Positions 26,563 through 36,213 of a DNA stretch of 64,000 nucleotides are shown here, in pieces. The position numbers were made by a program, and so were the translations under genes. This stretch comes from Burkholderiaceae bacterium (lineage in GTDB: Bacteria > Pseudomonadota > Gammaproteobacteria > Burkholderiales > Burkholderiaceae_C). Position 1 is the first letter of the stretch; every line of letters begins with the position of its first letter. The notes under the pieces were generated by a model, which was not told the DNA's origin, did no database searches, and was given only the letters and a program-made list of their open reading frames with translations. The stretch covers positions 992,001-1,056,000 of the forward strand of contig JACKLI010000001.1 in the NCBI GenBank assembly GCA_024235995.1, in the 5' to 3' direction.

Positions 26563-27918
26563 ATGACGCAACCCGCTGCGCCCACCACCCCCGCGCCGGC
26601 CGCACCGCCGCGCAAGCGCAGCGCGCTGGAGGTGCTGCGCGGCCTGCGCGAGCCCAAGGTGCTGGTCATGCTGGGGCTGGGTTTTGCCTCGGGGCTGCCG
26701 TTTCTGCTGACGGCCAACACCTTTGGCTACTGGCTGCGCGACGAGGGCACCAGCCTGAAGGCGATCGGCTTCATCTCGTGGGTGGGCTTTGCCTATGCCT
26801 TCAAGGTGTACTGGTCGCCGCTGGTGGACCGGCTGGACGTGCCCCTGCTGGGCCGCCTGGGCCGGCGGCGCGGATGGATGCTGCTGTCGCAGTTGCTGGT
26901 GGTGGCGGGCCTGATCGGCATGGCGTCGGTGGGCGTGTCGGCCGGGCTGGGCGTGATCGGCGCCTTTGCGCTGCTGACGGCCTTTGCCAGCGCCACGCAG
27001 GACATCGCGGTGGACGCCTGGCGCATCGAGGCGGCCAGCCACGCCGACGAAGTGGGGCTGCTGACCTCCGCCGCGCAACTGGGCTATCGCGTGGCCCTGC
27101 TGATCGCCGACGCCGCCATCATCGCCGCCGCGCAGCGCATCGGCTGGCCGCTGTCGTACGGGGCGATGGCGGTGCTGATGGGCATCGGCATCGTCGCCAC
27201 CTTTTTTGCCTTCGAGCCGGCGCGTGCCGACGCCGTGCTGCACGCCAGGCCGCCGTTGTGGTCGCGCCGCGGGCTGCTCGACGCCGTGCTGGGCCCCTTC
27301 ACCGACTTCTTCAAGAAGCACGGCAGCGTGGGCCTGGTGATTCTGCTGGCGGTGGCGCTGTACCGCCTGCCCGATTTCATCATGGGTCCCATGTACAACC
27401 CCTTCTATCACGACCTGGGCCTGTCCAAGGACACCGTGGCCGTGGTGCGCGGCACCTTCGGCCTGATCGCCACCTTTGCCGGCCTGGCGGTGGCGGGCCT
27501 GTGCGCGCTGCGCATGGGTCTGCTGGGCACGCTGGTGCTCGGCCTGCTGCTGGAGGGGCTGGGCACGGCGGCGTTTGCGCTGCTGCCCGTGGTGCCGGGC
27601 GATGCGATGTTTGCGGCCGTCATGTCGCTGGACAGCTTTGCGCAGGCGTTTGCCGGCGTGGCGCTGGTCACCTACATGTCCAGCCTGACCAGCCTGGGCT
27701 ACACCGCCACGCAGTACGCGATGCTGTCGTCCACCTACGCGCTGCTGGGCAAGTTCCTCAAGGGCTTTTCGGGCGTGGCGGTGGACGCGCTCACGCCCGC
27801 GCACGGCTTGATGGGGGCCTACCAGATCGCCTTTGCCGCCACCGGCCTGACGGCCCTGCCGCCCATGCTGCTGCTGGTGCTGCTGTGGCACCTGCGGCGC
27901 CCGGTCCGGGCAGCGTGA
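26563..27918 (+). CDS. AmpG-like MFS transporter (muropeptide permease family)
   Basis: 451 residues, about 12 hydrophobic segments. It starts with a Pro/Ala-rich cytoplasmic lead, then VLVMLGLGFASGLPFLLTAN, where the G.SGLP..L motif and the SWVGFAYAFKVYWSPLVDR segment are AmpG hallmarks; FASATQDIAVDAWRIE is also conserved. AmpG proteins import anhydromuropeptides for wall recycling. ATG 26563 or ATG 26542 (overlapping the previous stop) are both possible. Substrate inferred from family. Confidence 0.88.
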   Translation: MTQPAAPTTPAPAAPPRKRSALEVLRGLREPKVLVMLGLGFASGLPFLLTANTFGYWLRDEGTSLKAIGFISWVGFAYAFKVYWSPLVDRLDVPLLGRLGRRRGWMLLSQLLVVAGLIGMASVGVSAGLGVIGAFALLTAFASATQDIAVDAWRIEAASHADEVGLLTSAAQLGYRVALLIADAAIIAAAQRIGWPLSYGAMAVLMGIGIVATFFAFEPARADAVLHARPPLWSRRGLLDAVLGPFTDFFKKHGSVGLVILLAVALYRLPDFIMGPMYNPFYHDLGLSKDTVAVVRGTFGLIATFAGLAVAGLCALRMGLLGTLVLGLLLEGLGTAAFALLPVVPGDAMFAAVMSLDSFAQAFAGVALVTYMSSLTSLGYTATQYAMLSSTYALLGKFLKGFSGVAVDALTPAHGLMGAYQIAFAATGLTALPPMLLLVLLWHLRRPVRAA

Positions 27919-27950
27919 TTTTGAGACAAATCGATGGGTAGCCGGCATGG

Positions 27951-27995
27951 ACAAGGCGCAAGGAGCTATTGATTAAATAGCATTTTATTGAGCTG
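27951..27995 (+). repeat. Family A repeat with GCTATT/AATAGC hairpin after the AmpG-like gene
   Basis: GCTATT-GATTA-AATAGC (27965-27981) is a perfect 6-bp stem followed by ATTTTATTG, so it may act as a weak terminator for the upstream gene. The surrounding GGCGCAAGGAGCTATT fits family A. The remaining part of the gap up to 28086 shows no gene. Confidence 0.5.
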
Positions 27996-28086
27996 CGTTC
28001 GTTTACCTATCTTTACCCGCGCGACAAGCCCCCGGGCGGTACCTGCCCGATGATGGATGGAACATCAGACTCTCCCGAGCAAACGC

Positions 28087-28154
28087 ATGAGCCCCCGCCC
28101 GGCCGCTCCGAAGGGGGCTCATACCGCAGTGCAAAGCACGGAGGTTATTTAATG
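28087..28154 (+). repeat. Divergent family D linker cassette before the response regulator
   Basis: A sequence-diverged member: ATG 28087 opens a 21-residue mini-ORF (MSPRPAAPKGAHTAVQSTEV..., stop TAA 28150-28152). The TAA overlaps the regulator ATG (TAATG), and GGAGG at 28140-28144 lies 7 nt before that ATG. Same mini-ORF length and same architecture as the 57145 copy, although no gene ends at its 5' side. Confidence 0.7.
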
Positions 28155-28859
28155 AGCACCGCCCGCCTGTTGATGATCGAAGACGACGCCCGGCTGGCTG
28201 GCATGGTGGGCGAATACCTGCGGCAGTCGGGCTACGTGCTGACCCACGCGGGCGACGGCGAGTCGGGCCTGGCGATGCTGCAGGACGCGCCGGTCGACCT
28301 GGTCATTCTCGATCTCATGCTGCCCGGCATCGACGGCCTGGAGGTGTGCCGGCGCATCCGCGCGCTGCCCGGCGAGGACGCGCGCGTGCCGGTGCTGATG
28401 CTGACCGCCAAGGGCGACCCGATGGACCGCATCATCGGCCTGGAGCTGGGCGCCGACGACTACCTGCCCAAGCCCTTCGAGCCGCGCGAGCTGCTGGCGC
28501 GCATCCGCGCCGTGCTGCGCCGCCGCCAGGGCGCGGCCACGCCCGAGCACCAGCGCATGGGCTTCGGCAGCCTGGAGATCGACCGCGACGCGCGCACCGT
28601 CACCGTGGGCGACGTGCCCTGCGAGCTGACCAGCTACCAGTTCGACCTGCTGGTCACGCTGGCCGAGCGCGCCGGCCGCGTGCTCACGCGCGAGCAGATC
28701 ATGGAAGCGGTGCGCGGGCGTGAGCTGGAGGCGTTCGACCGCTCGATCGACGTGCACATCGGCCGCATCCGCGCCGCCATCGAGCAGGACGTGAAGAACC
28801 CCAGGCGCATCGTCACCGTGCGCGGGGTCGGCTACGTGTTTGCCCGCCAGCAAGACTGA
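28152..28859 (+). CDS. OmpR/PhoB-family response regulator
   Basis: 235 residues: receiver domain with acidic pocket MIEDD, phosphoacceptor Asp54 (LVILDLMLPG) and Lys107 (LPKPFEPRE); winged-helix DNA-binding domain with RVLTREQIMEAVRGRE and IVTVRGVGYVF. Partner kinase starts 1 nt after its stop. RstA/CpxR-like in type, but the stimulus is not visible. The ATG at 28152 is set by GGAGG of the linker; an upstream in-frame extension to 28050 is only linker. Confidence 0.95.
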   Translation: MSTARLLMIEDDARLAGMVGEYLRQSGYVLTHAGDGESGLAMLQDAPVDLVILDLMLPGIDGLEVCRRIRALPGEDARVPVLMLTAKGDPMDRIIGLELGADDYLPKPFEPRELLARIRAVLRRRQGAATPEHQRMGFGSLEIDRDARTVTVGDVPCELTSYQFDLLVTLAERAGRVLTREQIMEAVRGRELEAFDRSIDVHIGRIRAAIEQDVKNPRRIVTVRGVGYVFARQQD

Positions 28860-28860
28860 C

Positions 28861-30216
<1,356 letters not shown>

Positions 30217-30285
30217 TTCACGACCGCCTTGCTTTTGCGCCAGTGTCAGTCGTTTGGGTGACAAATGCTTGGCTATAGTGAACCC

Positions 30286-30388
30286 AACGCTGCTGTCACG
30301 CGTATCTTGGTTCAAGAATGCCGCGCCCGGGAGGAGAGCATTCACACCACCTTGACTTTCCCGCCGCCCTCGAGGCGGCGGCTCTTTT
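30286..30388 (+). ncRNA. Candidate small RNA in the gap after the sensor kinase
   Basis: In the 192-nt gap between convergent genes there is a TATAGT box (30274-30279), a small hairpin TCTTG-GTT-CAAGA around 30305-30317, a purine-rich GGGAGGAGAG, and a strong 8-bp GC hairpin followed by CTCTTTT. This order (promoter-like box, two hairpins, U-tract) suits a roughly 100-nt transcript. The -35 match is poor and no known family was recognised, so this may simply be a terminator region. Confidence 0.35.
30361..30388 (+). terminator. Rho-independent terminator
   Basis: CCGCCGCC-CTCGA-GGCGGCGG stem of 8 bp followed by CTCTTTT on the + strand, 145 nt after the histidine kinase stop. It ends the two-component operon and/or the candidate small RNA. 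Confidence 0.7.
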
Positions 30389-30408
30389 GGCCGGTCCTCG
30401 GCGTGTGA

Positions 30409-31524
30409 TCAGCGCGGCGGCTGCCGAAACAGCGCCAGGTATTGTTGGCGCATGCGCTGGCGGTCGAACGTGGCCTGCACGTGGCGCTGGCCGGCGGCGG
30501 CGATGCGGGCGCTGCCTTCCGGGTCCCGCAGGCGCTCGGCCAGCGTGTCGGCCAGGGCGGCGGCGTCCTGGTGCGGCACCAGAAAGCCGGTTTCGCCGTG
30601 CGTCAGGATTTCCTGCACGCCCTCCACGTCGCTGCCGATGCCGCAGCAGCCCGCGGCCATGCCCTCGATCAGGCCCAGGCCCAGGCCCTCGTAGTGGGTG
30701 GCCAGCACGCACAGTCTGACGCGCCCCAGCAGGGCGGGCATGTCGTCCACATGGCCCAGGAAGCGCACCTGATCGGCCACGCCCAGCTCGCGCGCCAGCC
30801 GCTCGGCGCGCGCGCGCCAGCTCGACTTGCCCTCACCGGCCAGGTACGCCACCGGGCGCAGCCCCCGCGCCGCCAGCAGGGCGACGGCGCGGATCAGGGT
30901 GAAGTGATCCTTCTGCCCGGCAAAGCGCGCCGGCATGACGAGCGCGTCCTCGCGCTCGTCCCAGGGCCGCCCGCCCTGCCAGCGGGCCAGGTCGATGCCG
31001 TTGAGCACCACGGTGCAGCGCTCGGCCGGGTGGCCGCGCGCCACCAGCGCGTCGCGCACCGCGCGCGACACGCCGATGATGCGCTCGGTGCGCCGCGCCA
31101 GCCACAGCGACTGCCGCAGGCGCCACCAGCCGTAGCGCTCGCGCGTGTTGTGCTCCACCTGGATCAGGCGCGGCACGCCCGCCCACAGGCCGGCGTAGCG
31201 GCCCCACAGGTGCTCGCTGAAGCCGTGCGCCACCAGCACGTCGGGCCGCCAGTCGCGGCACAGGCGTATCAGCGCGCGGATGGTGGCCCAGTGCGACCAG
31301 CGCGGCACCACCTCCACCTGCAGGCCCTGGGCGCGCAGCTGGGCCACGCGCGGCGCCGGGTCGATCGAGTGGCGCCGGCGCAGCACCAGCAGCGTGTCCT
31401 GCCCCGACTGCGGGCCGCACAGGTCGATCGCCACCTGGGTGGCGCCCGAGAAGCCGCCCGAGACGAAGTGCAGCACGCGCAGCGCCGGCGCGGGTGATGC
31501 AGCGTGCGCGCCGGGCCCGGTCAT
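30409..31524 (-). CDS. Glycosyltransferase family 4 (GT-B fold)
   Basis: 371 residues. Start MTGPGAHAASPAPALRVLHF at 31524, in a 4-nt ATGA overlap with the upstream O-antigen-ligase-like gene. GT4 features: early GGFSGATQVAIDL, acceptor-side HNTRERYG, donor-binding ARFAGQKDHFTLIRA, LAGEGKSSWRARAE and the E-x7-E motif HYEGLGLGLIEGMAAG. Cytoplasmic, probably adding a sugar to a surface polysaccharide or LPS core; sugar unknown. Confidence 0.92.
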   Translation of the reverse strand: MTGPGAHAASPAPALRVLHFVSGGFSGATQVAIDLCGPQSGQDTLLVLRRRHSIDPAPRVAQLRAQGLQVEVVPRWSHWATIRALIRLCRDWRPDVLVAHGFSEHLWGRYAGLWAGVPRLIQVEHNTRERYGWWRLRQSLWLARRTERIIGVSRAVRDALVARGHPAERCTVVLNGIDLARWQGGRPWDEREDALVMPARFAGQKDHFTLIRAVALLAARGLRPVAYLAGEGKSSWRARAERLARELGVADQVRFLGHVDDMPALLGRVRLCVLATHYEGLGLGLIEGMAAGCCGIGSDVEGVQEILTHGETGFLVPHQDAAALADTLAERLRDPEGSARIAAAGQRHVQATFDRQRMRQQYLALFRQPPR

Positions 31525-32810
31525 TGCTGGGGCTCCGTCGCCGCGCCGGCTGGGCCGCCCGCGCCATGCCAGCTTACTGCCAGCCACAGCGAGACGGTCA
31601 GCAAATACATCAGGTTGCCGTTGTTGTGGGCGAACATGACCTGCGTCAGGCCGAAGCCGAGGTAGGCCAGCACCGTGGTCAATCCGCACAGCGCGGCGGC
31701 GCGGCGCGCGCGCTGCGCGGGCGTGTCGCCGCCCGCCTGGCGCAGCGCGTGCCCGAACAGCACGCCCGGCACGGCGTAGAACAGCAGCAGGCCCAGCACG
31801 CCCAGCAGGCCGCGCTTGGCGAACATGTCCAGCCATTCGTTGTGCGCGTGGTTGTAGCGGATGGCCAGCGCCGGCATGGTGCCCTGTGCCACCGCCGCGC
31901 GCTGGCGCTGCTCGTAGCCCAGCTGGCCCACGCCCACCCAAGGCTGCTCCAGGCCGTCGGCCCAGGCCTGGCGCCAGAAGGCCACGCGCAGGCCGACGGA
32001 CGTGCCCGCGCCCTGTTGCGCCTGCCGCTGCAGCTCGTCGGCGGCCAGCTCGGCGCGCTGCTGCACCACCGGCAGCGTGGCCAGCACGGTGCAGATGGTG
32101 GCGGTGACCAGCACGGCGCGCGCCGCCCGCCGCCCCGCCGGCGCGGCACCGGGCGCGCGCTGCAGCCACAGGATCAGCAGCATCAGCGGCGGCAGCATGA
32201 CCCAGCCGCCGCGGCTGGCCGACGCCAGGCTGGCGAGCAGGCCCATCGCCGCGCCCACCCAGCCGACGAGGGCCTGCGCGCGCGGCGGGCGCTCCTGCAG
32301 CACCCAGATGGCGCTGCACAGCCCCAGCAGCAGCGCCAGGTTGCCGAACTGGATGGCGTTGGTGTAGCCCTCGGCCCGCTCCAGGTGCTGCACCTGCAGT
32401 TGCCACAGCGCCGTCAGGCCGGCGCCGATGGCGCCCAGCGCGCAGCCCCAGCGCAGGGCGGCGGCCGCGGGGCGGCGCACCAGCAGCGCCGGCAGTATGA
32501 GCAGGGCGCCCAGGTACTTGATGCAGCGGTCGAGTCCCAGCGAGTCGGTGATCAGGTGGCCGTTGGCGTCGACGATGTGCATGCTCCACACGCCGCCCAT
32601 CAGCGCCACCGAGCCGGCCCAGGCCGCCAGCGGCAGCGACCAGCGCACGCGCCCGGCCAGCACGCCGGGCCAGGCCGCCAGCCCGAGCGCCAGCAGCAGC
32701 ACGGCGCCCAGCGAATAGCCCGAGCGCAGGCCGAGCGACAGCGCCAGCAGCAGGAACGCCGCCGCATTCATCAGGGCCGCGGCGGGCGGGACCCCCTGGA
32801 GCAAGGCCAT
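31521..32810 (-). CDS. O-antigen ligase/polymerase-like membrane protein (Wzy_C family)
   Basis: 429 residues, about ten to twelve hydrophobic segments with a large periplasmic loop. The loop carries YNHAHNEWLDMFAKRGLLG, whose NHAHNE is the conserved histidine motif of WaaL/Wzy-C proteins, and SASRGGWV earlier is also typical. It would transfer or polymerise undecaprenyl-linked glycan at the periplasmic face. ATG 32810 chosen by hydrophobic start; the frame opens further upstream into the zinc-finger gene. Coupled to the glycosyltransferase. Confidence 0.88.
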   Translation of the reverse strand: MALLQGVPPAAALMNAAAFLLLALSLGLRSGYSLGAVLLLALGLAAWPGVLAGRVRWSLPLAAWAGSVALMGGVWSMHIVDANGHLITDSLGLDRCIKYLGALLILPALLVRRPAAAALRWGCALGAIGAGLTALWQLQVQHLERAEGYTNAIQFGNLALLLGLCSAIWVLQERPPRAQALVGWVGAAMGLLASLASASRGGWVMLPPLMLLILWLQRAPGAAPAGRRAARAVLVTATICTVLATLPVVQQRAELAADELQRQAQQGAGTSVGLRVAFWRQAWADGLEQPWVGVGQLGYEQRQRAAVAQGTMPALAIRYNHAHNEWLDMFAKRGLLGVLGLLLFYAVPGVLFGHALRQAGGDTPAQRARRAAALCGLTTVLAYLGFGLTQVMFAHNNGNLMYLLTVSLWLAVSWHGAGGPAGAATEPQQ

Positions 32811-32833
32811 GGGTGCGGCAGACCCCGGCCGCG

Positions 32834-33058
32834 TCAGTGGTGCGCGTGCGCGTGCACGTGCGCCAGCGCCTGCCCGGGCTGCACGTGGTATTCGGTTCCG
32901 CAATAGGGGCACTTGGCGTGGCCGGTCACGCTCAGCTTGAGGAACACCCGCGGGTGGGTGTTCCACAGCTTCATGTCGGCCTTGGGGTTGGGGCAGAAGA
33001 CTTCGCCGTCGGGCGTCAGGTCGGCGGCCTGCAGTTCGATCACGGGGGCGCTGCGCAT
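32834..33058 (-). CDS. Small zinc-finger protein (zf-CHCC family)
   Basis: 74 residues with VFCPNP, NTHP and KCPYCGTEYHV, giving the Cys-His-Cys-x2-Cys set of the CHCC finger, and a His-rich tail (ALAHVHAHAHH) that might also bind metal. Homologues of this finger are linked to complex I assembly and often lie near ilvE in betaproteobacteria. ATG 33058 lies 17 nt after the ilvE stop with GGGAG upstream; an in-frame TTG at 33079 overlapping that stop is an alternative. Confidence 0.85.
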   Translation of the reverse strand: MRSAPVIELQAADLTPDGEVFCPNPKADMKLWNTHPRVFLKLSVTGHAKCPYCGTEYHVQPGQALAHVHAHAHH

Positions 33059-33075
33059 GTCGTCGGTACTCCCGC

Positions 33076-34014
33076 TCAAACCTTGGCCAGCCAGTGGGCG
33101 TACTTGGCGTTGCGGCCGTTCACGATGTCGAAGAACGCGCTTTGGATCTTCTCGGTGATGGGGCCGCGCTGGCCGGCGCCGATGGGGATGCGGTCGTACT
33201 CGCGGATCGGCGTGACCTCGGCCGCCGTGCCGCTGAAGAACATCTCGTCGGCGATGTAGCACTCGTCGCGCGTGATGCGCTTTTGCACCAGCGGGATACC
33301 CAGGTCCTGGCAGATGTGCAGCACGGTGTTGCGCGTGATGCCGTTGAGCGCGCCGGCCGACAGGTCGGGCGTGTACACCGTGCCGTCCTTGACGACGAAC
33401 AGGTTCTCGCCCGAGCCTTCGCTGACGAAGCCGGACGTGTCGAGCAGCACGGCCTCGTCGTAGCCCTCGTCGGTGGCTTCCATGTTGGCCAGGATCGAGT
33501 TGGTGTAGTTGCTGACCGTCTTGGCCTGCGTCATCGTGATGTTGACGTGGTGGCGCGCGTAGCTGCTGGTGCGCACGCGGATGCCCTTCTTCATGCCGTC
33601 CTCGCCCAGGTAGGCGCCCCAGGACCAGGCCGCCACCATGGCGTGGATGCGGTTGCCCTTGGGCGAGACGCCCAGCTTCTCCGAGCCGATCCACACCAGC
33701 GGGCGCAGGTAGCAGCTCTTCAGGCCGTTGGCGCGCACCACCTCTTTTTGCGCGGCATTGAGCTGCTCGGCGCTGAAGGGCACCTTCATGCGCAAGATCT
33801 TGGCGCTGTTGAGCAGGCGCTGGGTGTGGTCTTCCAGGCGAAACACCGCCGTGCCCGTGGCGGTTTCATACGCGCGCACGCCCTCGAAGGCGCCGCAGCC
33901 GTAGTGCAGGGTGTGGGTCAGGACGTGGACCTTGGCGTCGCGCCAATCCACCATCTGGCCGTCCAGCCAGATCTTGCCGTCGCGGTCGTCGAGCGAGGGT
34001 GCGGGAGTGCTCAT
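33076..34014 (-). CDS. ilvE: Branched-chain amino acid aminotransferase
   Basis: 312-residue fold-type IV PLP enzyme for the last step of Leu, Ile and Val synthesis. KIWLDGQMVDWRDAKVHVLT, HYGCGAFEGVRAY, the PLP Lys in TMTQAKTVSNYTNSILAN, and EGSGENLFVVKDG are all present. Start MSTPAPSLDDRDG at 34014; an in-frame extension to 34206 enters the palindromic element and is rejected. Followed by the zinc-finger gene. Confidence 0.97.
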   Translation of the reverse strand: MSTPAPSLDDRDGKIWLDGQMVDWRDAKVHVLTHTLHYGCGAFEGVRAYETATGTAVFRLEDHTQRLLNSAKILRMKVPFSAEQLNAAQKEVVRANGLKSCYLRPLVWIGSEKLGVSPKGNRIHAMVAAWSWGAYLGEDGMKKGIRVRTSSYARHHVNITMTQAKTVSNYTNSILANMEATDEGYDEAVLLDTSGFVSEGSGENLFVVKDGTVYTPDLSAGALNGITRNTVLHICQDLGIPLVQKRITRDECYIADEMFFSGTAAEVTPIREYDRIPIGAGQRGPITEKIQSAFFDIVNGRNAKYAHWLAKV

Positions 34015-34086
34015 GGTTCGGGTCTTCCAGGGGGTGCCAACACGGCGGCGCCGCATGGGGCGTCGGCCACAAGCCACTGATTTTAG

Positions 34087-34247
34087 GGCAACGTTGAACC
34101 AGTCCCTGCAATGGCGTGCGCCCTGATTGGGGATGGGATGCAAGGCGCAAAGCGCAGCGATAGCTGGGGCTATCGCGAGTATTGGCAACGCTGCAGACCA
34201 CCCCAATCAGGGATGCGCGACGCGTACGGGACTGGTTCGGCGTTGCC
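34087..34247. mobile_element. 161-bp palindromic element (MITE-like)
   Basis: The ends are inverted repeats: GGCAACG..GAACCAGTCCC at the left, and its complement GGGACTGGTTC..CGTTGCC at the right. A second pair CCTGATTGGGG / CCCCAATCAGG lies inside, and a perfect central hairpin GCGATAGC-TGGG-GCTATCGC at 34157-34176. Roughly 46-bp arms, no coding capacity. It lies upstream of ilvE in the 382-bp gap 34015-34396. It behaves like a non-autonomous element or large extragenic palindrome; no target duplication is obvious. Confidence 0.65.
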
Positions 34248-34302
34248 TTCACACGTTGCTGAAGAAGCGGCTGCTGGCACGCTGTAAGTGCTGCCGGAGC
34301 TT

Positions 34303-34333
34303 TGGCCGCATGCTGCGCGGCCAGGCTTTTTTT
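34303..34333 (+). terminator. Terminator-like hairpin with T7 tract
   Basis: TGGCCGC-ATGCTGC-GCGGCCA followed by GGC and seven T on the + strand. Genes on both sides are on the minus strand, so it reads in the wrong direction for either; it may be a relic that came with the palindromic element or stop stray + strand transcription. Confidence 0.55.
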
Positions 34334-34396
34334 CAATCACCCTGCTGCTGGTCCTTCGCCCCTGCCAGACGCGCGCGGTGTCACAGCCGCTCAGGC

Positions 34397-35134
34397 TCAG
34401 TTCAGGTAGGCGCCAGGCAATTGCGCGTTGCCTGCCACGGCCATGCCCGGGTTCGACGCGCTGCCCGCAGCGGTTGCGGTCTTGCGCGTTGAAGAGGGGC
34501 AGGGCTTGCCGGCGCGCTCGAAGGCTTCGGCGATTTCCGGCTTCAGGCACAGGCGGACGCGTGCGGCCACCGTTTCGCCAATGGCTTGCAGGGCCACAGC
34601 GTCGTAGCGCGCGTCGCAGCCATCGTCACGCCAGGTTGTGCCCAGGCTCAGGCCGAAGCCAATGCCCTGGGCGCCCGCCGACGACGAGCCCATGCAGGTG
34701 CCGTTGGCGGCAGCCAGGGGGGCGGCATAAGCGGTGCTGACCGGATCGCGGGCCTGGGCCTGGTAGGTCACGGTGTCGCCCTGGACGGTCAGCGCGGTGT
34801 TGATCACGTTGCCGCCAGAGCTGGAGGTGGCGTGGCTGTTCGCAGTGCCGCCGGTACCACCTGTGCCGCCGTTACCGACGCCGCCTGCACCACCTGCGCC
34901 GCCGTTACCGCTGTTGTTCAAAGAGGTGCTGATGGTTTGGGCTTGGGTCTGAGCGGCCTGTTGCGAGCTGCTGGCCGTACCGGTGCCCGTGCCGGGTTCG
35001 CCTTGCACGTTCATTGACTCTTGGCTTTGACTTTGACTTTGACTTTGATTGGAGTCGTTGTTGATGACCTGGGCGGACGCCAGGCTGGACAAGGCGAGGC
35101 AGGCCAGTGCGGCTGCGATAGCTTTCAGTTTCAC
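34397..35134 (-). CDS. Secreted Gly/Ser/Gln-rich protein of unknown function
   Basis: 245 residues. Signal peptide MKLKAIAAALACLALSSLASA, then a Ser-Gln run (SQSQSQSQ), a Gly-rich block (GNGGAGGAGGVGNGGTGGTG, about 76-96), and a C-terminal domain with NGTCMGSSSAGAQGIGFGLS and GTTWRDDGCDAR, then VRLCLKPE. The cysteines in the CMG, GCD, LCL and CPS segments could pair in the periplasm. I do not recognise the function; similar C-terminal motifs occur in small secreted proteins of phage or conjugative regions (recollection only). GTG start, weak ribosome site. Flanked by a palindromic element and a transposase stump, with lower GC than the core genes. Confidence 0.75.
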   Translation of the reverse strand: MKLKAIAAALACLALSSLASAQVINNDSNQSQSQSQSQESMNVQGEPGTGTGTASSSQQAAQTQAQTISTSLNNSGNGGAGGAGGVGNGGTGGTGGTANSHATSSSGGNVINTALTVQGDTVTYQAQARDPVSTAYAAPLAAANGTCMGSSSAGAQGIGFGLSLGTTWRDDGCDARYDAVALQAIGETVAARVRLCLKPEIAEAFERAGKPCPSSTRKTATAAGSASNPGMAVAGNAQLPGAYLN

Positions 35135-35601
35135 GGTTATACTTTCTACGATTTGGAGAGTTGGTTACGTCGATGTACTGGGTCGTCAAGCGCGTCTGAC
35201 AACGGTTGACGTGACGACAGGACATCGTTGCCTTTGGCCTGGAACAGTCGGTCAAAACGAGTAATTTCGAGCTACTCTGGGTCCGCTATCCAGTGCCACT
35301 TGGCGGACGGGCGAAAGTCTAGTGAGCATTTGATGGGACGCAACAATGGGCGCTTCGGAAACTGTGACATAGTTGTTTTCCGATGTGTTTTGTAGTCCGT
35401 TCCACTTATTCGAGGGGTAAATTGAAACCCCTGGCAGGCAGCTGAAGTGCCCGCCGTCAAACCCAGACCTGCCTCGTTGGGCGCGTGATCCGGATCGCTG
35501 CGGCGATCATGAAAGCCCAAAGACGCATGGGGAGCTCGACCCCAACCGCGCAGGCCTTGGTCTGCGCCCCTTAACGCGTATCGGGCGCTCTGCGAGCACA
35601 C
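35135..35601. other. Noncoding stretch between the secreted-protein gene and the transposase stump
   Basis: No convincing gene. The part near 35135-35280 should hold the promoter of the secreted-protein gene; several TTGACG/TTGACC-like boxes occur but no clear -10 at good spacing. The part near 35440-35601 probably belongs to the 3' side of the lost insertion sequence. Base composition is visibly more AT-rich than the surrounding chromosome. Confidence 0.5.
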
Positions 35602-35730
35602 TTACTCCAGCGAACGCATACGCACCAGGTTGTAGGCAGCCATGTTCAGCACGAACATCGGAGTGACCTTCCTGAGCCCGCGCACCATCACTTGTCGAGC
35701 CTGACCGATGGGGTCTTGATCCATCCTGGC
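35602..35730 (-). pseudogene. Transposase C-terminal remnant (IS5/IS1182-like)
   Basis: A 42-codon open stretch, in part RGLRKVTPMFVLNMAAYNLV, then RMRSLE and stop, matches the end of DDE transposases (RGL.K....F.L..AAYNLVR). The rest of the gene is missing: a stop lies directly upstream and unrelated chromosomal sequence follows. It marks a former insertion sequence beside the secreted-protein gene. Confidence 0.7.
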
Positions 35731-35755
35731 TCAGGAGTGGTATTTCAGCCGCCTG

Positions 35756-36178
35756 TCAGGGCTCGCCCGGGGTTGCGGCGGCGGGCTCGGGGGCCGGGCG
35801 CTCCAGCTGCCAGTGGATCAGCTTGCCGCCCTTGAATTCGGCCGTCACCCAGGAGCCGCCCGGGTCGGTCCAGCGGTAGGTCTCGGGGTCGGCGCCGACC
35901 TCGGTCAGGGGTTCGCCCAGCGCGCGCGTCAGCGCCAACACCTTGAGCAGCGGCTGGCCGGCGTGCAGCCTGGCGTTGAGCATCACCGCGCTGTCGACGT
36001 AGCCCATCGGCCGGTCGGCGGCGCGCCTCATCACCGCCAGGATCTGGTTGTAGTACAGCAGGCCCCACAGCACCAGCGCGCTGCCCACCAGGGCCAGGCC
36101 CGACCAGCCCCCCGCGCGCCAGGCGCCGGCGCCCAGGGCCACGGCCAGAAGAATTGCAAGCAGGCGTTGCCAGGTCAT
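35756..36178 (-). CDS. Small membrane protein of unknown function
   Basis: 140 residues: two N-terminal hydrophobic segments (LLAILLAVALGAGAWRAG and GLALVGSALVLWGLLYY) and a soluble tail with NARLHAGQPLLKVLALTRAL, TYRWTDPGGSWVTAEFKGGK and a Pro/Ala-rich end. The tail looks like a small beta domain facing one side of the membrane. Function not recognised. Own transcription unit on the minus strand, separated from proX by a family A repeat. Confidence 0.75.
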   Translation of the reverse strand: MTWQRLLAILLAVALGAGAWRAGGWSGLALVGSALVLWGLLYYNQILAVMRRAADRPMGYVDSAVMLNARLHAGQPLLKVLALTRALGEPLTEVGADPETYRWTDPGGSWVTAEFKGGKLIHWQLERPAPEPAAATPGEP

Positions 36179-36213
36179 GCCGCTATTGTCGCCGGCCGCC
36201 GCGGGGCGTCGGA

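Noticed and set aside
28050..28151. N-terminal extension of the response regulator
   Set aside because: It is only the linker cassette read in another frame; the receiver domain starts at the ATG with GGAGG at 28152.
34397..35134. Gly-rich protein considered as a PE-PGRS or collagen-like protein
   Set aside because: The Gly-rich block is only about 20 residues and lacks the G-X-Y period or a PE domain.
35272..35601. 109-codon open frame upstream of the transposase stump
   Set aside because: No ribosome site, no recognisable motif, and its start overlaps the presumed 3' part of a lost insertion sequence.
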